From assembly GCF_030758455.1 (NCBI RefSeq), contig NZ_CP132353.1:1612001-1676000 (forward strand): DNA of 64,000 bases, given 5' to 3'. The translations under genes were made by a program, and so were the position numbers. Below are positions 50,712-60,313 of this stretch, in pieces. The notes under the pieces are model-generated. The model saw only the letters and a program-made list of their open reading frames with translations, did no database searches and had not been told where the DNA came from. Within the stretch, counting starts at the first letter, position 1; every line of letters starts with the position of its first letter. The DNA is from Erwinia pyri (GTDB lineage: Bacteria > Pseudomonadota > Gammaproteobacteria > Enterobacterales > Enterobacteriaceae).

Positions 50712-50736
50712 GATAACGCTAACAGTTAGCGTTATC
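50712..50736. promoter_or_regulatory. 25-bp perfect palindrome, probable operator of the tandem-HTH regulator
   Basis: Two 12-base arms are exact reverse complements around one central A. The left arm contains TAAC twice, six bases apart, and the right arm GTTA twice, so four half-sites are present. TAAC is the half-site core of GntR-type LacI operators. It lies 78 bases before the PTS IIA start and 120 bases before the regulator start. Confidence 0.75.
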
Positions 50737-50813
50737 TTTTAAGATCCTCGTCACATTATTCTCGCAGCCCGACCGCTACGCTGCAGAGGCTCATTCAACG
50801 AGGTGACCCCGCA

Positions 50814-51257
50814 ATGCTGACCGATTTACTGACACCCGATGTCATTCGTCTCTATCCAGCCTGTAAAGGGTGGCGCGAGGCGATCGCCCTGGCCTGTGAG
50901 CCGCTGATAACCAACGGCGCTATCGAGCCGGGTTATGTGGAGGCTATCTACCGCAGTCATGAGGCGATTGGCCCTTACTACGTTGTCGGCCCCGGCATCG
51001 CCATGCCGCACGCCCGTCCCGAAGAGGGCGTAAACCGGCTGGCGCTGAGCCTGACGGTCATTGAAGAGGGGGTCAATTTCGATTCCGACGGTAACGATCC
51101 GGTGCGACTACTGATTGTACTGGCCGCGACAGACAGCCACAGCCATATCGAGGCTATCGCGCAACTCGCCGCGCTCTTTGATTGTGAAGAAGATACCGCG
51201 ACGCTGATGGCAGCAAAAGAGCTAAACACCATTCTTTCCGTAATTTCACGTTATTAA
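50814..51257 (+). CDS. PTS IIA component, ascorbate (SgaA/UlaC) type
   Basis: This 147-residue mannitol/fructose-fold IIA domain carries the phosphorylated His 66 in GIAMPHARPEEG. HPr-phosphate transfers its phosphate here, and the IIA passes it to the IIB encoded 16 bases downstream. It is the first gene of an operon IIA-IIB-IIC-aldolase. The family includes UlaC, but the locus lacks the ulaDEF enzymes, so the substrate need not be ascorbate. Confidence 0.9.
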   Translation: MLTDLLTPDVIRLYPACKGWREAIALACEPLITNGAIEPGYVEAIYRSHEAIGPYYVVGPGIAMPHARPEEGVNRLALSLTVIEEGVNFDSDGNDPVRLLIVLAATDSHSHIEAIAQLAALFDCEEDTATLMAAKELNTILSVISRY

Positions 51258-51273
51258 TCCCAGAGGAAACAGT

Positions 51274-51561
51274 ATGAAAATCACCGTTGTTTGTGGAAAT
51301 GGCCTGGGCACCAGCCTGATGATGGAAATGAGCATCAAAAGTATTGTTAAAGATCTGGGCGTGGCGGCGGAAGTCGATCATGTCGATCTGGGATCGGCGA
51401 AAAGCACCCCCAGCGATATCTACGTGGGCACCAGCGATGTTGCTGAACAGCTCCAGGCTCAGCAGGTGAACGGTAAAATCGTGTCGCTGAAAAACATGGT
51501 AGACAAGGCTGACATGAAAACACGTTTGTCTGCGGCTCTGACCGAACTGGGCGCACTATAA
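51274..51561 (+). CDS. PTS IIB component, ascorbate (SgaB/UlaB) type
   Basis: This is a 95-residue IIB domain with the phosphorylated Cys 7 in the loop VVCGNGLGTSLMM, the hallmark of the lactose/ascorbate-like IIB fold. It passes phosphate from IIA to the incoming sugar. It has its own GAGGAAA ribosome site and lies 11 bases upstream of the IIC gene. Confidence 0.92.
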   Translation: MKITVVCGNGLGTSLMMEMSIKSIVKDLGVAAEVDHVDLGSAKSTPSDIYVGTSDVAEQLQAQQVNGKIVSLKNMVDKADMKTRLSAALTELGAL

Positions 51562-51572
51562 GGGACTGATGA

Positions 51573-52832
51573 ATGGAATTTTTCCGTTTTTTAATGAGTG
51601 ACGTGCTGTCAGAGCCTTCCATTCTGGTGGGTCTGATTGCACTGATCGGGTTAATCGCCCAGAAAAAACCGGCCACCGAGTGCATCAAAGGCACGGTGAA
51701 AACCATCATGGGCTTCCTGATCCTCGGCGCCGGAGCCAGCCTGATCGTCTCGTCACTCGGTGATTTTGCGGTAATCTTCCATCACGCTTTCGGCATTGCC
51801 GGCGTGGTGCCGAACAACGAAGCTATCGTGGCGGTGGCGCAAAAGAACTTTGGCACTGAAATGGCGATGATCATGTTCTTTGCCATGGTGATTAACATTG
51901 CCATTGCCCGCTTTACGCCCTGGAAGTATATCTTCCTGACGGGCCACCACACGCTGTTTATGTCGATGATGGTGGCGGTGATCTTAGCCACCGCAGGCAT
52001 GAAAGGCGCCACGCTGATTGCGGTGGGTTCAGTGGTGGTGGGGGTATCGATGGTCTTCTTCCCGGCGATTATCCACCCTTACATGAAAAAGGTGACCGGA
52101 TCGGACGACGTGGCGTTTGGCCACTTTTCGGCGATATCTCAGCTGCTCTCCGCCTTTATTGGCAGCAAGTTCGGCAATAAAGAGAAATCGACCGAAGATA
52201 TGGATGTGCCAAAAAGCCTGCTGTTCCTGCGGGATACGCCGGTTGCGATCGCCTTCACCATGTTCTTTATCTTTATTTTCACCTGTCTGGTTGCCGGACC
52301 GGCGGCAGTGAAGGAGATGAACGCCGGGGGCAAAAACTGGTTTATGTTCTCGCTGATGCAATCGATCACCTTTGCAGCTGGCGTCTATATCGTGCTGCAG
52401 GGCGTGAGGATGGTGATCGCTGAAATCGTCCCGGCGTTTAAGGGGATCTCTGACAAGCTGGTGCCGAATGCCAAACCGGCGCTGGACTGCCCGGTGGTCT
52501 TCCCTTATGCGCCTAATGCGGTGCTGGTAGGGTTCCTCAGCAGCTTTGTGGCGGGTGTTCTCGGCATGTTCATTCTCTACTTCCTGAACATGACGGTGAT
52601 TATCCCGGGCGTGGTGCCGCACTTCTTCGTCGGCGCAGCCGCTGGCGTATTTGGTAATGCCACTGGCGGACGCCGTGGAGCAATACTGGGTGCCTTCACC
52701 AATGGATTACTGATCACCTTCCTGCCGGTCTTCCTGCTGCCGGTGCTGGGCAGTATTGGTCTGGCAAACACCACCTTCAGTGACTCCGATTTTGGCGCGC
52801 TGGGCATCCTTCTGGGCATTATTGTTCGCTAA
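51573..52832 (+). CDS. PTS IIC component, ascorbate (SgaT/UlaA) family permease
   Basis: This is a 419-residue integral membrane permease with about eleven membrane segments and the SgaT/UlaA signatures [18 protein letters not shown] and [19 protein letters not shown]. It brings in and phosphorylates the sugar together with the two small proteins upstream. The ATG follows AAGGGACTG. A hairpin separates it from the aldolase gene. The substrate is not evident. Confidence 0.92.
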   Translation: MEFFRFLMSDVLSEPSILVGLIALIGLIAQKKPATECIKGTVKTIMGFLILGAGASLIVSSLGDFAVIFHHAFGIAGVVPNNEAIVAVAQKNFGTEMAMIMFFAMVINIAIARFTPWKYIFLTGHHTLFMSMMVAVILATAGMKGATLIAVGSVVVGVSMVFFPAIIHPYMKKVTGSDDVAFGHFSAISQLLSAFIGSKFGNKEKSTEDMDVPKSLLFLRDTPVAIAFTMFFIFIFTCLVAGPAAVKEMNAGGKNWFMFSLMQSITFAAGVYIVLQGVRMVIAEIVPAFKGISDKLVPNAKPALDCPVVFPYAPNAVLVGFLSSFVAGVLGMFILYFLNMTVIIPGVVPHFFVGAAAGVFGNATGGRRGAILGAFTNGLLITFLPVFLLPVLGSIGLANTTFSDSDFGALGILLGIIVR

Positions 52833-52838
52833 CTCACG

Positions 52839-52864
52839 GCGGCGGAGAGTTTACTCTCCGCCGC
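52839..52864 (+). promoter_or_regulatory. Intercistronic hairpin between IIC and the aldolase gene
   Basis: An 11-bp perfect GC-rich stem (GCGGCGGAGAG and complement) with the loop TTTA lies between the IIC stop and the aldolase start. There is no T-run, so it more likely affects mRNA stability or attenuates than terminates. Confidence 0.6.
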
Positions 52865-52881
52865 ACACGCACGAGGTAATA

Positions 52882-53547
52882 ATGGAATTCTATTTAGATA
52901 CCGCAGATGTGGCCGCCGTCCGTCGTCTGGCAAACGTGCTGCCCATCAAGGGCGTCACCACCAATCCAAGTATTGTTGCGCGTGGTAAACGCGATATCTA
53001 TTCAGTGCTGCAGGAGTTACAGGAGGCGATCGGCACGGAAGGCCAGCTGTTTGCCCAGGTTCTGGGACGCGATGCCGACAAGATGGTGGAAGAGGCGCAC
53101 AAACTGCGCGAGGCGATCCCTTCACTGGTGGTTAAAGTGCCGGTGACGCATGCCGGGCTTTCGGCTATCAAACAGCTCAGGGCGCTAAATATCCCCACGC
53201 TCGGCACCGCGGTTTACGGCGCAGGGCAGGGATTTTATGCCGCGCTGGCCGGGGCCAGCTATATAGCGCCCTATGTGAACCGGCTGGACAGCCAGGGTGG
53301 CGACGGGATTGGTCTGGTACGCGAACTGCAAAAACTTGTCGAGCTACACTGCCCTGAAACCCAGGTCCTGGCCGCCAGTTTCCGCACGCCGCGCCAGGTG
53401 CTGGAGTGCATGCTGGCAGGCTGCACAGCCATAACGGTTGATCCTGCTGTGGCAGAGTTATTCCTGATGGATCCGGCCGTGGAAGATGCGTTAAACCGCT
53501 TTGATCAGGACTGGTCAGCAGCATACGGTGCAGTGGCACTGAACTAG
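52882..53547 (+). CDS. fsa: Fructose-6-phosphate aldolase (FSA-type transaldolase-like protein)
   Basis: This 221-residue single-barrel aldolase has the Schiff-base lysine at position 85 in [11 protein letters not shown], as in FsaA. It also has [30 protein letters not shown]-like [16 protein letters not shown] and [14 protein letters not shown] 52882 with GAGGT is chosen over an upstream in-frame ATG inside IIC. It probably cleaves the phosphorylated product of the PTS sugar into triose units or dihydroxyacetone plus an aldehyde. Confidence 0.93.
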   Translation: MEFYLDTADVAAVRRLANVLPIKGVTTNPSIVARGKRDIYSVLQELQEAIGTEGQLFAQVLGRDADKMVEEAHKLREAIPSLVVKVPVTHAGLSAIKQLRALNIPTLGTAVYGAGQGFYAALAGASYIAPYVNRLDSQGGDGIGLVRELQKLVELHCPETQVLAASFRTPRQVLECMLAGCTAITVDPAVAELFLMDPAVEDALNRFDQDWSAAYGAVALN

Positions 53548-53621
53548 TCGCCGCAAACGTTGCGCAGGGAAGCGTGAATTCAGGCACGCTGCGTTTTTCT
53601 GCAGCCAGCAACGGCGTGACG

Positions 53622-53747
53622 CAATGCTCGTCTTTAATGTGCAAAAAAGGATTAGTTACAACATGCATATTCCATGCTGATGTTACTCAATGCTCATCTT
53701 TGCTCTGCAATAAGGCATTAGTTACAACATGCCTTTTCCGCGCTGAT
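53622..53747. repeat. Imperfect 66-bp tandem duplication of the arsR 3' end
   Basis: Two copies start at 53622 and 53688. Both contain ATTAGTTACAACATGC (53651-53666 and 53717-53732) and CAATGCTC(G/A)TCTTT. The right copy overlaps the last codons and stop of the ArsR gene; the left copy lies outside it. Confidence 0.85.
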
Positions 53748-54045
53748 TCTCCATCGCCAGCAGCAGCGTATCCAGCAGGCCAGGAAAGCGGGCATCCAGA
53801 TCTTCCCGCCGCAGCGACAGCAAATTCTCCCGTCCGTTGGGCCGTTGCCAGATCACACCGCTCTCCCGCAATACCCGCCAGTGATGCGTCATGGTTGACT
53901 TCGCCAGCCCCTGAAGCAGGGTGCCACAGGCCTGTTCCCCCTGGCTGGCCAAAATCCTCACCACCTCCATACGAAGCGGATTGCCAAGCGCAAAAAGCAC
54001 GTTTTCCAGGCGAATCTGTTGTGGTTCAGGGTGACTGGCAATCAT
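53722..54045 (-). CDS. ArsR-family helix-turn-helix regulator
   Basis: This is a 107-residue winged-helix protein with the ArsR layout: LFALGNPLRMEVVRIL, then the recognition helix AKSTMTHHWRVLRESGVIW and the wing QRPNGRENLLSLRRED. No paired Cys metal site is seen (one Cys only), so the signal is probably not a simple thiophilic metal. It is divergent from the EF-G paralogue, 221 bases away, and may control it. Its 3' end has been duplicated. Confidence 0.88.
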   Translation of the reverse strand: MIASHPEPQQIRLENVLFALGNPLRMEVVRILASQGEQACGTLLQGLAKSTMTHHWRVLRESGVIWQRPNGRENLLSLRREDLDARFPGLLDTLLLAMENQRGKGML

Positions 54046-54154
54046 AGCGATCCTTTTACTCTGGCAGGTGGGCGTGAAGATAAAGCGGCGGCTACTATAC
54101 CTTAAGGCTGGTCAGGGTGCGACCTGCCACCCATCAGTTTAGTCGATGGCTCAA

Positions 54155-54183
54155 ATAGTTCGAATATACTCGTACAGTTGTAC
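54155..54183. promoter_or_regulatory. Candidate ArsR operator region
   Basis: The AT-rich divergent region has two small palindromic elements, ATAGTTCGAATAT (core TTCGAA, 54155-54167) and GTAC-AGTT-GTAC (54172-54183), placed between the ArsR gene and the EF-G paralogue. ArsR proteins bind sites of this kind; the assignment is inference. Confidence 0.4.
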
Positions 54184-54266
54184 TAATATCGTTGCACTGT
54201 TAATGCGATTCACTGATGGCCGGGTGCTGCCAGCGTGAAATCTGACCCTGAAACCAAGGAACTCCT

Positions 54267-56372
54267 ATGCCCCGAACAATCCCCCTTGCCCGCTACCGTA
54301 ACATTGGTATTTCAGCCCATATTGATGCCGGTAAAACCACCACTACCGAGCGCATCCTCTTCTACACCGGCATGAGTCACCGCCTGGGTGAAGTGCACGA
54401 TGGCGCGGCGACGACGGACTGGATGGCACAGGAGCAGGAGCGCGGTATCACCATTACCTCGGCAGCGGTAAGCTGCTTCTGGCCCGGTATGGAGGGAACG
54501 TTTGAACCCCACCGTATCAATATCATTGATACGCCCGGACACGTTGATTTCACTATTGAGGTAGAGAGATCGATGCGCGTGCTGGATGGGGCCGTGATGG
54601 TGTATGACGCGGTAGGTGGCGTACAGCCGCAGTCGGAAACGGTCTGGCGGCAGGCGAATAAATACCATGTTCCCCGGCTGGCGTTCGTGAATAAAATGGA
54701 CCGCCAGGGCGCTGACTTCTTTCACGTAGTTACGATGATGATCGATCGCCTGAAAGCGAATCCGGTGCCCATTGTGATCCCGATTGGTAGCGAAGAGCAT
54801 TTTCGCGGCGTTGTCGATCTGATCAAAATGCGCGCCATTCTCTGGGATGATGAAACCCAGGGCATGACCTTCAGCTACGCCCCGGTGCCGGAAGAGCTGC
54901 ACAGCGTCGCACAGGAATGGCGGGAAAAAATGGTTGCCGCGGCAGCGGAAGCGAGCGACCAGCTGATGGAGAAGTATCTGGAAGAGGGCGACCTCAGCGA
55001 AGAGGAAATTATTGCTGGTCTCCGGCAACGGACCATCGCCGGGGAAATCCAGCCAATGCTCTGCGGCAGCGCGTTCAAGAACAAAGGCGTGCAGCGCATG
55101 CTGGATGCGGTGATTGAACTGATGCCCTCGCCGCTGGATATCCCGCCGGTGAAAGGGCTGGATGAGCGGGGCAACGAGGCGGAAAGAGCCGCCGACGACG
55201 GGGAGAAATTCTCGGCGCTGGCGTTCAAGCTGATGACCGATCCCTTTGTCGGGCAGCTGACGTTTGTTCGCGTTTACTCCGGCGTGTTAAGTAAAGGCGA
55301 CAGCGTCTGGAACCCGATCAAGGGTAAGAAAGAGCGTATCGGGCGAATTGTGCAGATGCATGCCAATGCGCGTCACGAGGTGGATGAGATCCGGGCAGGG
55401 GATATTGCCGCCTGCGTGGGGCTTAAAGAGGTCACCACGGGAGAAACCTTGTGCGATCCCGATGCGGTCATCACCCTTGAACGCATGGAATTTCCTGAAC
55501 CGGTTATCTCGCTGGCGATTGAGCCAAAAACCAAAAGCGATCAGGAAAAAATGGGCATTGCGCTGCAAAGGCTCGCTTCTGAAGATCCGTCGTTCCGGCT
55601 GAGTAGTGACGAAGAGTCCGGGCAGACGATTATCTCCGGGATGGGAGAACTGCATCTGGAGATCATCGTAGACCGGATGAAGCGTGAGTTTGGCGTCGAG
55701 GCCAACATCGGACGACCTCAGGTAACCTATCGGGAAACCCTGCGCGGCGTGGCGAAGGATGTGGAAGGCAAATTTGTCCGGCAGTCGGGTGGTAAAGGCC
55801 AGTACGGTCATGTGGTGCTGACGCTGGAGCCTCAGGAGGCGGGCAAAGGATTTGCTTTTGTTGATGCCACCAAAGGCGGCGTGGTGCCGCGCGAATACAT
55901 TCCTTCGGTCGAGAAGGGCGTTCGCGAAGCGATGAACAACGGCATTCTTGCGGGTTATCCGCTGGTGGATATCAAGGCCACGCTGACGTTTGGCTCCTAC
56001 CATGAGGTGGACTCCTCAGAGATGGCGTTTCGCATGGCGGCCATTTTCGGCTTTAAGGAGGCGGCGCGCCAGGCCAGCCCGGCGATCCTTGAGCCAGTCA
56101 TGAAGGTGGAAGTGGAAACGCCGGAAGAGTATGCAGGCAACGTGATGGGCGACTTGTCCTCCCGACGCGGCCTGGTGCAGGGCATGGAAGAACGGCTGGG
56201 TAGCCGGGTGATCCACGCTGAGGTGCCGCTCTCCGAGATGTTTGGCTACTCTACAACGCTGCGCTCTATGTCCCAGGGGCGCGCTACCTACAGCATGGAG
56301 TTCCATCACTATGCTGAAGCGCCACGCAACGTGGCAGAAGGCATCATTGCCGATCGCGGCGGTAAAGCCTGA
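54267..56372 (+). CDS. Elongation factor G paralogue
   Basis: This is a full-length 701-residue EF-G. It has G1 [12 protein letters not shown] (17-28), G3 DTPGHVDF and G4 NKMD, and domains II-V up to [17 protein letters not shown]. It differs from the housekeeping enterobacterial EF-G at many positions and is not beside rpsL, rpsG or tuf, so it should be a second copy. EF-G drives translocation and ribosome recycling. A divergent ArsR regulator suggests conditional expression. Special roles (antibiotic tolerance, recycling, stress) are possible but not shown by sequence. Confidence 0.9.
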   Translation: MPRTIPLARYRNIGISAHIDAGKTTTTERILFYTGMSHRLGEVHDGAATTDWMAQEQERGITITSAAVSCFWPGMEGTFEPHRINIIDTPGHVDFTIEVERSMRVLDGAVMVYDAVGGVQPQSETVWRQANKYHVPRLAFVNKMDRQGADFFHVVTMMIDRLKANPVPIVIPIGSEEHFRGVVDLIKMRAILWDDETQGMTFSYAPVPEELHSVAQEWREKMVAAAAEASDQLMEKYLEEGDLSEEEIIAGLRQRTIAGEIQPMLCGSAFKNKGVQRMLDAVIELMPSPLDIPPVKGLDERGNEAERAADDGEKFSALAFKLMTDPFVGQLTFVRVYSGVLSKGDSVWNPIKGKKERIGRIVQMHANARHEVDEIRAGDIAACVGLKEVTTGETLCDPDAVITLERMEFPEPVISLAIEPKTKSDQEKMGIALQRLASEDPSFRLSSDEESGQTIISGMGELHLEIIVDRMKREFGVEANIGRPQVTYRETLRGVAKDVEGKFVRQSGGKGQYGHVVLTLEPQEAGKGFAFVDATKGGVVPREYIPSVEKGVREAMNNGILAGYPLVDIKATLTFGSYHEVDSSEMAFRMAAIFGFKEAARQASPAILEPVMKVEVETPEEYAGNVMGDLSSRRGLVQGMEERLGSRVIHAEVPLSEMFGYSTTLRSMSQGRATYSMEFHHYAEAPRNVAEGIIADRGGKA

Positions 56373-56457
56373 GGGGCATCAGCGGGTAAGTCACAGCTGA
56401 GCCTGATTGCCGATCGCGGCGGTAAAGCCTGAGCGACATCAGCGGGTAAGTCACAGC
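56346..56457 (+). repeat. 60-bp tandem duplication of the EF-G paralogue 3' end
   Basis: ATTGCCGATCGCGGCGGTAA and the following bases up to GTCACAGC occur at 56346-56397 and again at 56406-56457, with only a few mismatches. The first copy includes the last codons and the stop of the EF-G gene; the second lies just downstream. Confidence 0.92.
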
Positions 56458-56466
56458 GTTAACCTG

Positions 56467-56494
56467 AACGGGAGCTTAAGCTCCCGTTTTTTTT
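56467..56494 (+). terminator. Terminator after the EF-G paralogue
   Basis: AACGGGAGC and GCTCCCGTT form a 9-bp stem with loop TTAA, followed by eight T residues in total. It lies directly after the duplicated 3' end. Confidence 0.92.
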
Positions 56495-56886
56495 CGGCTG
56501 CTTCACATTCAGCGTAAAAAATTCCTCACGCAATTGATCCCTCCCGCATTTTTGCACCAGCGCAGTGCGCAGCCTGCGGACAGTGCAGCTATGTTTACGT
56601 TTCTGGCCGCTCAGGAAGCCGCGCTTCCCGCTCAGCCTTGTCAGGGCCGTTACGCTCGCAGAGGCTGGAGAATGCCATCCTGAAAAGGGAGGCGTGCCGC
56701 AACTGACGCCGCGTGACTTCACATCTTTTAAGGAAATCAGGTGCTTCTCGCCATCATGGCGAGATTATTGCTTATTCACTACCAGCCGTTCGCGGCCCGC
56801 TCTCTTATCAGGTTTTCGCCCCACTCAATGATCTTTCCCGCGCCGCTGACCGGCGTTTAGTTCTGAACAGTGCTGAGGAATACAGA
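56495..56886 (+). other. Non-coding leader region of livK
   Basis: No credible gene is seen in these 392 bases. One near-perfect hairpin (TCTCGCCAT / ATGGCGAGA, 56746-56764) is present about 120 bases before livK. The stretch should contain the liv promoter and a long 5' untranslated region. Confidence 0.4.
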
Positions 56887-58002
56887 ATGTCTTTGAAACT
56901 GATTAAGTTACCCCTTCAGGTTGTGATAGCTGGTTGTTTGAGTACGGCGCTCTGTGCGCATGCAGATGTGATGATTGGCGTGGCAGGTCCGTTTACCGGT
57001 CCGAATGCCACCTATGGTGCGCAGTACTGGAAAGGGGCGTCGCAGGCGGTGGCGGATATCAACGCGGCTGGCGGGATCAAGGGAGAGAAAATTGTGCTGG
57101 TGCAGGGGGATGATGCCTGCGAACCCAAACAGGCGGTAGCGGTGGCTAACCGGCTGGTGGATGAGTCCAAAGTCTCGGCGGTTGTCGGCCATTTCTGCTC
57201 CTCTTCCACCATGCCAGCTTCAGAAGTCTATGACGAAGCGGGCGTGCTAACCATTACTCCTGGCTCCACCAACCCGCAAATCACCGAGCGCGGCATGAAA
57301 GGGATGTTCCGCATGTGCGGACGCGACGATCAGCAGGGTACGGTTGCAGCTAACTACATGCTCGACGTGCTGAAAGCGAAAAAGATCGCCGTTATTCATG
57401 ACAAAGATACCTATGGTCAGGGACTGGCAGACGCCACCAAAGCGGCGCTGGAGAAACGCGGCACCAAAGAAGTGCTGTATGAAGGGTTATCGCGTGGAGA
57501 AAAAGACTTTAACGCGTTAGTGACGAAGATCGGATCGCTCAAGCCTGATGTGGTCTACTTCGGCGGCTGCCATCCGGAGGCTGGTCCACTGGTCCGCCAG
57601 ATGCGTGAGCAGGGCGTGCAGGCCAAATTCTTCTCCGGCGACTGCATCGTCACACAGGAGATGGTGACGGCGGCGGGCGGTCCTCAATATACCGACGGCG
57701 TGCTGATGACCTTCGGCAACGATCCGCGCACCATTGCCGCGGGTAAATCGGTGATCGAGAAGTTCCGGGCAGGCGGCTTTGAGCCGGAGGGCTACACCCT
57801 CTACGCCTACGCCTCTATCCAGGCGATTGCCGCTGCCTATAACGGCGCGGGTAAAGATAACGAAAAAGCCAGCGAGTGGCTGAAGAGCCACAGCGTCGAT
57901 ACGGTCATGGGGCAAAAAAGCTGGGATGGCAAGGGCGACCTGAAAGTCTCGGACTATGTGGTCTACAAATGGGATGACAAAGGCAAGTATCACCAGCTGT
58001 AA
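56887..58002 (+). CDS. livK: Branched-chain amino acid ABC transporter, periplasmic binding protein
   Basis: This 371-residue substrate-binding protein has a signal peptide ending AHA near residue 25. The mature part has LivJ/LivK features: VAGPFTGPNATYGAQ, GHFCSSSTMPASEVYDE with the ligand-binding serines, and ITPGSTNPQITERG. It binds leucine, isoleucine or valine. ATG 56887 with GAGGAA is used; the frame extends upstream but that part is non-coding. Sequence alone does not separate LivJ from LivK; position favours LivK. Confidence 0.92.
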   Translation: MSLKLIKLPLQVVIAGCLSTALCAHADVMIGVAGPFTGPNATYGAQYWKGASQAVADINAAGGIKGEKIVLVQGDDACEPKQAVAVANRLVDESKVSAVVGHFCSSSTMPASEVYDEAGVLTITPGSTNPQITERGMKGMFRMCGRDDQQGTVAANYMLDVLKAKKIAVIHDKDTYGQGLADATKAALEKRGTKEVLYEGLSRGEKDFNALVTKIGSLKPDVVYFGGCHPEAGPLVRQMREQGVQAKFFSGDCIVTQEMVTAAGGPQYTDGVLMTFGNDPRTIAAGKSVIEKFRAGGFEPEGYTLYAYASIQAIAAAYNGAGKDNEKASEWLKSHSVDTVMGQKSWDGKGDLKVSDYVVYKWDDKGKYHQL

Positions 58003-58018
58003 TCCCGGGCCACCCCTT

Positions 58019-58035
58019 TCTGCCTGACAGGCAGA
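58019..58035 (+). promoter_or_regulatory. First livK-livH intercistronic hairpin
   Basis: TCTGCCT and AGGCAGA make a 7-bp stem with loop GAC just after the livK stop. It may protect the livK mRNA or reduce readthrough so that binding protein exceeds permease. Confidence 0.6.
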
Positions 58036-58050
58036 GATCGCAAACGTTAA

Positions 58051-58077
58051 GCCAGCGCGGGAAGAGTCTGCGCTGGC
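58051..58077 (+). promoter_or_regulatory. Second livK-livH intercistronic hairpin
   Basis: GCCAGCGC and GCGCTGGC make an 8-bp stem with an eleven-base loop, 24 bases before livH. No T-run follows. Confidence 0.6.
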
Positions 58078-58101
58078 CTACTTCAGGCGAGACCGTTCAT
58101 T

Positions 58102-59016
58102 ATGGAAGCATTCTTTCTGCAACAACTGGTCAATGGCCTGACGCTGGGGGCCGTCTATGGCCTGATCGCCATCGGCTATACCATGGTTTATGGCATTATC
58201 GGCATGATTAACTTTGCGCATGGCGAAGTCTATATGATCTCCGCTTACCTCTGCGCAATTGGCCTGGCGCTGCTCTCTTACTTCGGTATTCACTCTTTCC
58301 CGCTGCTGATCTTCGGTACGCTCATTTTCACCATCGTCGTTACCGGCGTGTATGGCTGGACAATTGAACGTATTGCCTACCGGCCGTTGCGAAACTCTAC
58401 CCGGCTCGCACCGTTAATATCAGCTATCGGCATGTCACTTATTCTGCAGAACTATGCGCAAATCAGTCAGGGACCCAATCAGCAGGGCATTCCTACGCTG
58501 CTGACCGGCGTGCTGCGATTTGAGGTGGGCGATGGCGTGGTGCAAATCACCTGGACCAAAGTCTTTATCCTGGCGGCGGCGCTGGCCGGTATGGCGCTAC
58601 TCACCTGGATTATTCAGTACACCCGGCTGGGAAGGATCTGTCGCGCCACGCAGCAGGACAGAAAGATGGCCTCGATCCTCGGTATCAATACCGATCGGGT
58701 TATCTCGCTGGTATTTGTGATCGGCGCAGCGATGGCCGGTCTGGCTGGGGTGCTGGTGACGATGAACTACGGCACCTTCGACTTTTATGCCGGGTTTATT
58801 ATCGGCATCAAAGCCTTTACCGCCGCGGTGCTGGGCGGCATTGGCTCCCTGCCGGGCGCGATGCTGGGGGGGCTGCTGCTGGGCATTGCCGAGGCGCAGT
58901 TCGCCGGCATGGTGAACTCCGATTACAAAGATGTGTTCTCGTTTGCGCTGCTGGTGGTGATCCTGATTTTCCGCCCGCAGGGGCTGTTGGGACGTCCGCT
59001 GGTGACCAAGGTGTAA
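58102..59016 (+). CDS. livH: Branched-chain amino acid ABC permease LivH
   Basis: This inner membrane permease has 304 residues and about eight membrane segments. Typical motifs are [33 protein letters not shown] and the ATPase-contact loop [15 protein letters not shown]. It is 10 bases upstream of livM and forms the translocation pore with it. Confidence 0.96.
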   Translation: MEAFFLQQLVNGLTLGAVYGLIAIGYTMVYGIIGMINFAHGEVYMISAYLCAIGLALLSYFGIHSFPLLIFGTLIFTIVVTGVYGWTIERIAYRPLRNSTRLAPLISAIGMSLILQNYAQISQGPNQQGIPTLLTGVLRFEVGDGVVQITWTKVFILAAALAGMALLTWIIQYTRLGRICRATQQDRKMASILGINTDRVISLVFVIGAAMAGLAGVLVTMNYGTFDFYAGFIIGIKAFTAAVLGGIGSLPGAMLGGLLLGIAEAQFAGMVNSDYKDVFSFALLVVILIFRPQGLLGRPLVTKV

Positions 59017-59026
59017 GGAGTCTGTG

Positions 59027-60313
59027 ATGACGGATGCTGCAATGAAGCCGGGGCTGGATATCAGGCAGTGCCTGATCGATACGGTGCTGGCGGGGCTGTG
59101 TGCGCTGGTGGTGTTTGGGCCGATTGTCGGCATAGTGCTGAAGGGCTACAGTTTTGAACTCTCCCCACAGCGGGTAGCGATTCTGGTAGCTGCGGTAATG
59201 GCGGGCAGAGTGCTACTGAGCCTGACGCTGCAGAGCGCCACCGGGCGTAAATTCGTCGCCCGTTTTGAAGGGGCTGATGACGGTGTTTATGTGCGGCCCG
59301 CTGATTACCGCAGCCGCCTGCGCTGGATTATTCCCCTGCTGCTGGTGCTGGCGATCCTGTTTCCCTTTATTGCCACAAAATATCTGCTCACCGTAGCTAT
59401 TCTGGGGCTGATCTACGTGCTGCTGGGGCTGGGGCTGAATATTGTGGTCGGGCTGGCAGGGCTGCTGGATTTGGGATACGTGGCGTTTTACGCCATCGGT
59501 GCTTACGGTCTGGCGCTGGGTTATCAGTATCTCGGGCTGGGCTTCTGGGCGATGCTTCCGCTTGGCGCAATACTCGCAGCGCTGGCAGGCGCGCTGCTGG
59601 GATTCCCGGTATTAAGAATGCACGGGGATTACCTGGCTATCGTCACGCTGGGCTTTGGCGAAATTATTCGTCTGGTGCTGACCAACTGGGTCAGCTTTAC
59701 CGGCGGCCCCAACGGCGTTTCCGTGCCCGCACCCACCTTTTTTGGCCTGGAGTTTGCCCGGCGAGCCAAAGAGGGCGGGGTGCCCATCCATGAGTTTCTG
59801 CATACCACTTACAACCCCAACCTGAAGTTTATCTTTATCTATGCCGTCCTGATCCTGGTGGTGCTGCTGGTGCTGTTTATCAAGCACCGGCTGACCCGCA
59901 TGCCAATCGGGCGGGCGTGGGAAGCGCTGCGTGAAGATGAGATTGCCTGCCGGGCGATGGGGCTGAATCACGTGCTGGTAAAACTCTCCGCTTTTATGCT
60001 GGGTGCCTCAACCGCAGGCATTGCGGGCGTCTTCTTCGCCACTTATCAGGGCTTTGTTAATCCTACGTCCTTCACCTTTTTTGAATCCGCGCTGATCCTC
60101 GCCATTGTGGTGCTGGGCGGGATGGGCTCGACGCTGGGCGTGGTGCTGGCAGCCTTTGTGCTGACCGTTGCGCCCGAACTTCTGCGCAGCTTTGCCGAAT
60201 ACCGCGTGCTGCTGTTTGGCGTACTGATGGTGCTGATGATGATCTGGCGGCCGCGCGGGCTGGTGCGCACCAGCCGTGTGGGCGTGGCCATGCGCAAGGG
60301 AGTGGCGCCATGA
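59027..60313 (+). CDS. livM: Branched-chain amino acid ABC permease LivM
   Basis: This is the second permease, 428 residues. It has a longer N-terminal part typical of enterobacterial LivM and a conserved core ([37 protein letters not shown] as ATPase-contact loop). ATG 59027 with AAGGAG at 6 bases is preferred over GTG 59024. It overlaps livG by 4 bases. Confidence 0.96.
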   Translation: MTDAAMKPGLDIRQCLIDTVLAGLCALVVFGPIVGIVLKGYSFELSPQRVAILVAAVMAGRVLLSLTLQSATGRKFVARFEGADDGVYVRPADYRSRLRWIIPLLLVLAILFPFIATKYLLTVAILGLIYVLLGLGLNIVVGLAGLLDLGYVAFYAIGAYGLALGYQYLGLGFWAMLPLGAILAALAGALLGFPVLRMHGDYLAIVTLGFGEIIRLVLTNWVSFTGGPNGVSVPAPTFFGLEFARRAKEGGVPIHEFLHTTYNPNLKFIFIYAVLILVVLLVLFIKHRLTRMPIGRAWEALREDEIACRAMGLNHVLVKLSAFMLGASTAGIAGVFFATYQGFVNPTSFTFFESALILAIVVLGGMGSTLGVVLAAFVLTVAPELLRSFAEYRVLLFGVLMVLMMIWRPRGLVRTSRVGVAMRKGVAP

